Below are positions 28,505 to 32,028 of a stretch of 32,028 nt of DNA, in pieces (within the stretch, counting starts at the first letter, position 1; each line of letters opens with the position of its first letter). The stretch is from JAUJNH01 sp038253125. GTDB taxonomy: Bacteria; Actinomycetota; Acidimicrobiia; Acidimicrobiales; JAUJNH01. The position numbers and the translations under genes were made by a program. The DNA lies in contig JBBSHM010000025.1 of NCBI GenBank assembly GCA_038253125.1, positions 1 to 32,028 of the forward strand, written 5' to 3'. The notes under the pieces were generated by a model. It did no database searches. It worked only from the letters and a program-made list of their open reading frames with translations, and was not told the DNA's origin.

Positions 28505-30436
28505 ATGCGCGTCGCCGAGATGATGCAGCGGGAGGTGGCCACGGTCGAACCCGAGGCCACCCTGCGGGACGCGGCCACCACGCTGCGCAAGTGGAAGGCG
28601 TCGGCCGTGATGGTGATGGAGGGCGAGCGGCCCGTCGGGATCCTCACCGAGACCGACCTGGTGCAGGTGGTGGTGGACGGGGACAACCCGTCGTGGTACC
28701 GGGTGAGCACTCACATGGCCACCGAGCTCGTCACCGTTGGCCCCGCCGCCGACTGCGGCGACGCTCTGGCCCTCATGTCCGAGCACAAGATCCGCCACCT
28801 GCCGGTGGTGGACGGCGACCGGCTGGTCGGCCTGGTCTCACTCGACGACCAGCTAGAGCGCACCGACGACGCCCGACCCACCGAGGCCGGACCGCCGGTC
28901 GAGGTACCCAGGTCGGCGACGAGGCCAGGTTCGGTGACGAGCCCAGCGTCGGCCGCCAGGCCAGGGTCGGTCGAGGCTCCCCAACCGGTCACGAGCCGCA
29001 CAGAGGTGCCGGTGCCCTCCGCCGGAGCCAGGGGAGTGCCCCGGTTCCGGGGCCCCTACGCCGACGGCCCGCCGCCCGCCGCGCTGGTCGTGGACCCCCC
29101 GAGCCTCACCTCGTTCGGCCTCGGCGAGCTCAAGCGGATGATGGTCGTCGGCTTCATCGTGACCCTCACCGTGCTGCGCCGGGTGATCCCGAGCCTCCTG
29201 CACATCCGCCGCAAGCCTCCGGCGGCGGCAGCCTGCAAGGGACTGATAGAGGGCTTCGAGCTCCTCGGACCCACCTACGTGAAGCTGGGTCAGCTGATCG
29301 CGTCGTCGCCCGGCATCTTCCCGAAGGTGCTGTCCGACGAGGCCATGCACTGCCTCGACGAGGTTCCCCCCTTCGACGCCAAGACGGCGAAGGAGCTGAT
29401 CCGCAAGGACTTGGGGCGTTCGGTGGCCGAGCTGTTCTCAAGCTTCGACCAGGCGCCGCTGGCCGCCGCCTCGGTCGGCCAGGTCCACGCCTGTGTCCTG
29501 CCCGACGGCCGGGAGGCGGTCGTGAAGCTTCAGCGGCCCAACATCCGCCACCGCATGGGGACCGACCTGCGGATCATGTACCGCCTGGCCCGCATCCTGG
29601 CCCGCTTCAGCAACATGGCTCGCAGCTCGAACGTGGTCGGCATCGTCGAGGACCTGCACGCCGTGACGTTCATGGAGCTGAACCCGGTGGTCGAGGCCGA
29701 CCGCCAGACCCGCTTCCGCCACGGCATCTCGGCCTTCGGCGACAACAAGTGGGTGACGGCCCCCGAGGTCTACTGGGACTACTGCGGCCCCAACATGATC
29801 TGCATGGAGCGGATGTACGGCATCCCGGTGGACGAGTTCGACACCCTCCGGGCCCGCGGCATCGACTGCGAGCTGGTGCTGCGCCGGGGCGTGAAGGTGT
29901 GGATGGAGGCGGCGCTGGTCCACGGGCCCTTCCACGGCGACGTCCACTCCGGCAACCTGTGGATGCTCGAGGACGGGCGCCTGGCCTTCCTCGACTTCGG
30001 GATCATGGGCGAGCTCACCGAGGACTGGAAGCAGCTCCTACGAGACCAGTTCACAACGACGATGCTCGACAACGACTTCAGCCGGGTGGCCCGGGCCTTC
30101 AAGCGGGTGGGCGCCTTCCCCGAGGACAGCGGCACCGACGAGGAGGTGGGCCTGCGGATGCAGATGGTCTTCGGCGCCATGCTCGACTCGGGCCTGTCGG
30201 ATGTGAACCTGGGCGAGCTGCTCTCGTCGATCGTCGGCCTGATGGACCAGTACTCAAAGGACGGCACCCCCCGCGAGCTGGTGCTCGTCATCAAGCAGCT
30301 GCTGTACTTCGAGCGCTACGCCAAGGAGCTGGCCCCCAAGTGGCTGATGTTCCGCGACCTGTTCCTGATGAAGAACGTGTTGGGAGAGCCGGTGGCGGCG
30401 GCCATAGCCGAGCGGGGGATCACCCTGCCGGAATGA
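28505..30436 (+). CDS. CBS-domain pair fused to ABC1/UbiB (AarF) kinase-like protein
   Basis: 643 aa. Residues 1-118 are two CBS motifs (ATVEPEATLRDAATTLR and LVTVGPAADCGDALALMSEHKIRHLPVVDG), likely an adenine-nucleotide sensor. A Pro/Ser/Arg linker with a repeated RPGSV follows (about 119-190). The ABC1 kinase-like domain has the KxGQ motif (YVKLGQLIAS), an Ala-rich loop (AAASVGQVHA), K341 (VVKLQRP), catalytic D479 (HGDVHSGN) and D497 (LDFGIMG). ABC1 proteins act as atypical ATPases or kinases in quinone or lipid handling. No C-terminal TM pair is seen. The ATG at 28505 is chosen because it starts the CBS domain. An N-terminal CBS pair is unusual for this family. Confidence 0.88.
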   Translation: MRVAEMMQREVATVEPEATLRDAATTLRKWKASAVMVMEGERPVGILTETDLVQVVVDGDNPSWYRVSTHMATELVTVGPAADCGDALALMSEHKIRHLPVVDGDRLVGLVSLDDQLERTDDARPTEAGPPVEVPRSATRPGSVTSPASAARPGSVEAPQPVTSRTEVPVPSAGARGVPRFRGPYADGPPPAALVVDPPSLTSFGLGELKRMMVVGFIVTLTVLRRVIPSLLHIRRKPPAAAACKGLIEGFELLGPTYVKLGQLIASSPGIFPKVLSDEAMHCLDEVPPFDAKTAKELIRKDLGRSVAELFSSFDQAPLAAASVGQVHACVLPDGREAVVKLQRPNIRHRMGTDLRIMYRLARILARFSNMARSSNVVGIVEDLHAVTFMELNPVVEADRQTRFRHGISAFGDNKWVTAPEVYWDYCGPNMICMERMYGIPVDEFDTLRARGIDCELVLRRGVKVWMEAALVHGPFHGDVHSGNLWMLEDGRLAFLDFGIMGELTEDWKQLLRDQFTTTMLDNDFSRVARAFKRVGAFPEDSGTDEEVGLRMQMVFGAMLDSGLSDVNLGELLSSIVGLMDQYSKDGTPRELVLVIKQLLYFERYAKELAPKWLMFRDLFLMKNVLGEPVAAAIAERGITLPE

Positions 30437-30452
30437 CGCCCTGCGGGGGCGT
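30436..30452 (+). terminator. Stem-loop after the kinase gene
   Basis: ACGCCC (30436-30441) pairs with GGGCGT (30447-30452) around the loop TGCGG, starting at the last base of the stop codon. There is no U-rich tract, as is common in high-GC genomes, so its role as a terminator between convergent genes is tentative. Confidence 0.3.
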
Positions 30453-30476
30453 GCTGAGCGTGAGGTTTGCCGTCGC

Positions 30477-31352
30477 TCATCGGCAGGGCATCTGCATGAC
30501 CTGGCCCGGGAAGATGAGGTCGGGGTCGTCGGGCACGACCAAGCGGTGGCGGTTCAGCGCCACCAGCTCCTGCCAGCACGCCCCCACCTCGAACTCGCTC
30601 GGCCGTCGCCCCAGCCGCTCCGCCTCGTGATGCTCGGCCAGGCGCCAGAAGGAGTCGCCGGGGGCGACGACCACCTCCCGTCGAGCCGGCGCCGACGGTG
30701 ACGTGGCGGACCCGCCCGTTGAGGCCGGATTGCCGGAGACCGCAGCGCTGGCAACTGGAGCGCTGGCAACTGGAGCACTGAAGGCCGGAGTGGCTGAGGA
30801 GGGGGCAGCTGACGGAACGGCCTCGTCGGGGAGCCGGCGGAGCGTGGTGGTCGGGTCGTTCTGCTTCGTCCCTGGTGGGGGAGCGTCAGCCAGCCGGCGC
30901 AGAACAGGTGCCGGCCGGGCTGCGGACCCCCCCGCCGTCGTAACGGGGCCGGCCGGGCCGACCGGCGGCTCGGCCACGGCTGGGAGGGCGCCCAGGCCGA
31001 TGCTGGCGGCCAGGCCGACACCCAGCGCACCATCCAGGAGGTGGCGAAGGCCGGTCGGTGTCCAGCGGTCGACCCCAGCGACGAGCCGGACCATCCCGCA
31101 GGCGCGGGCGACACCACCGACGAGCGTCACCACCACCAGGGCCAGCCCCACGGCCAGGGCGGCCAGGCGCAGGACGCTCATGGTGAGGGCCAGCGGCTCG
31201 GCGTCAACGAAGGCCTGCACCAGCCGCTCCGGTTCGAGGGGGAGCGCCGGCAGCGTTCGGCCGGCCCGCCACAGCACCGCTTCGCCGGCGATCAGCACGG
31301 CCGTGCTGGCGGCCAGGCGGGCGGCTCCGACCAGCCGTCGACCGGCCGTCAC
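30477..31352 (-). CDS. Membrane protein with C-terminal LysM domain
   Basis: 291 aa. Hydrophobic segments lie at about 10-28, 58-80 and 108-125. A long Pro/Ala/Ser linker (about 128-225) leads to a LysM domain (REVVVAPGDSFWRLAEHH ... PDDPDLIFPGQVMQMP), which binds peptidoglycan N-acetylglucosamine. The LysM part contains an insertion with a Cys (EVGACWQELVALNRHR). The protein probably sits in the membrane with LysM outside. The GTG start overlaps the upstream gene stop by 4 nt (GTGA), so the two are coupled. The gene contains a short tandem repeat at 30744-30773. Confidence 0.82.
   Translation of the reverse strand: MTAGRRLVGAARLAASTAVLIAGEAVLWRAGRTLPALPLEPERLVQAFVDAEPLALTMSVLRLAALAVGLALVVVTLVGGVARACGMVRLVAGVDRWTPTGLRHLLDGALGVGLAASIGLGALPAVAEPPVGPAGPVTTAGGSAARPAPVLRRLADAPPPGTKQNDPTTTLRRLPDEAVPSAAPSSATPAFSAPVASAPVASAAVSGNPASTGGSATSPSAPARREVVVAPGDSFWRLAEHHEAERLGRRPSEFEVGACWQELVALNRHRLVVPDDPDLIFPGQVMQMPCR
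30744..30773. repeat. Two perfect 15-bp tandem repeats in LysM linker
   Basis: AGCGCTGGCAACTGG occurs at 30744-30758 and 30759-30773, with a partial third copy after it. It encodes part of the APVAS repeat in the linker. Copy number changes would stay in frame. Confidence 0.85.
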
Positions 31353-32028
31353 GGCTTCGCCCTGGCGTCAACCACGACGTCAGCTGCGCCCGGACGGTGG
31401 ATCGACGGGCGGTCGCAGCCGTCCGGCCCGGGCACGGCCGAGAGGCTTAGGGCGCCTGCGACCGTGACTGCCGGGCGTCCCGCAAGCTCGCCACCAGGAC
31501 CGGGCCAGGCGTCGAACAGGACGAGCGACCCGTCCTGCAGGAGGGCGGGCGTGCGTCGGCCGTCGCAGCTCCAGTCGCCCAGGGCCCAGGCGTCGCCGGG
31601 GGCGCCGAGGGCGAAGCGGGCCGTTCCGGCCGTCAGCACGCCGTCAGCCCACCGCACCGATTCCTCACAGCCGTCACCGTCGATGTCGGCCGAAGGCCCG
31701 GCGGCAGGCGGGCACACCTGAGGCGGCGCGGCCGTCTTCGGGCTGGCCGGCGAGCCGACCGGGTGACGACCGCGGGCGGCGAGACCACCGCTCACCATGA
31801 GAACGATGGCGGCGGCCAGGGCGATGGCCAACCGAGCGGGCGTCGCCGCTGGCGGCATCGTCGGGCGCCGGGGCGGCTCTCCTGGCTGGGCCCCGCCGCC
31901 ACTGAAGGCGGCGACCGACGATCCCTGCCCGCCACGGGAGGAGGCGGCGGCGGCCGCCGATGCCTCGTCACCATGGAGGTGATCGGCGAGGAGCCCCGTC
32001 GTCAACGGCTGTGCACCGTCCTCGGCCG
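31349..32028 (-). CDS. Membrane protein with Asp-rich (FG-GAP/VCBS-like) repeat, 5' end outside window
   Basis: The frame stays open to the window edge (AEDGAQPLTTGLLADHLHG precedes the first in-frame TTG at 32005), so the N-terminus is probably missing. An Ala/Gly/Pro-rich region is followed by one TM segment (near LAIALAAAIVLMVSGGLAA). The extracytoplasmic part has ADIDGDGCEESVRW and LGDWSCDGRRTPALL, which resemble the Asp-rich loops of FG-GAP/VCBS repeats that bind Ca2+. Several cysteines (in QVCPP, DGCEE, SCDG, DGCDR) may form disulfides. It is coupled to the LysM gene by a GTGA overlap, so the two probably act together at the cell wall. Confidence 0.7.
   Translation of the reverse strand, partial: AEDGAQPLTTGLLADHLHGDEASAAAAASSRGGQGSSVAAFSGGGAQPGEPPRRPTMPPAATPARLAIALAAAIVLMVSGGLAARGRHPVGSPASPKTAAPPQVCPPAAGPSADIDGDGCEESVRWADGVLTAGTARFALGAPGDAWALGDWSCDGRRTPALLQDGSLVLFDAWPGPGGELAGRPAVTVAGALSLSAVPGPDGCDRPSIHRPGAADVVVDARAKP

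Noticed and set aside
28432..30630. Plus-strand ORF of 732 codons over the kinase gene
   Set aside because: It is a shifted-frame shadow rich in Arg, Gly and Pro, with no motifs; the CBS-ABC1 frame is real.

Overview
The window is very GC-rich and gene-dense. Its gene content points to an actinobacterium (Actinomycetota), most plausibly Acidimicrobiia or a related deep-branching lineage. Supporting genes are a mycothiol S-conjugate amidase, an F420-type LLM oxidoreductase, an ECF sigma factor with an RskA-type anti-sigma factor, a coiled-coil zinc-ribbon protein, and frequent GTG starts with GTGA or ATGA overlaps. Many genes have a TAnnnT hexamer 6-10 nt before the start codon, which suggests leaderless mRNAs. 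There is no rRNA, tRNA or CRISPR array, so the lineage is an inference.

Layout. 1-132: the 3' end (domains V and VI) of a group II intron, ending two bases before the start codon of an F420-type oxidoreductase. 135-9663: housekeeping and accessory genes: a small zinc ribbon, a membrane-PEBP fusion, a pterin dehydratase, an SppA-type protease, an MgtE_N/CBS protein paired with a DUF1003 protein, an RlmD/TrmA-type RNA methyltransferase, an AlkZ-like protein and Mca. 9702-10088: an SCP2-like protein. 10102-13552: a divergent envelope module. A sigma factor/anti-sigma pair faces an operon for an amicyanin-like copper lipoprotein and two ferritin-like exported proteins. 13633-15883: a YdjC-type deacetylase overlapping a secreted nuclease, a small protein and a DinB-like protein. 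15884-16197: a probable gene remnant. 16198-18303: a membrane J-domain protein, a PH-domain membrane protein, a beta-carbonic anhydrase and a small zinc ribbon.

18365-22984: a Fur/Zur-type regulator, a VapBC-like toxin-antitoxin pair with a double palindromic operator, and a metal-uptake ABC operon on the minus strand (binding protein, ATPase, two permeases) with a near-consensus promoter. The last permease frame runs on through the antisense of vapC. 22997-23627: a small unknown protein and a STAS protein with Asp at the usual phospho-serine position. 23852-27879: a YceH-like protein, a class A penicillin-binding protein, a coiled-coil zinc-ribbon protein and a membrane protein. 27975-32028: a small membrane protein, a CBS-ABC1/UbiB kinase fusion, a LysM membrane protein and a partial membrane protein with an Asp-rich repeat.

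How the parts fit. The regulator and metal ABC operon plausibly form one metal-homeostasis unit interrupted by the toxin-antitoxin pair. The sigma/anti-sigma, cupredoxin and ferritin-like genes look like a self-contained envelope metal or redox stress response. This is the best candidate here for an under-described system.
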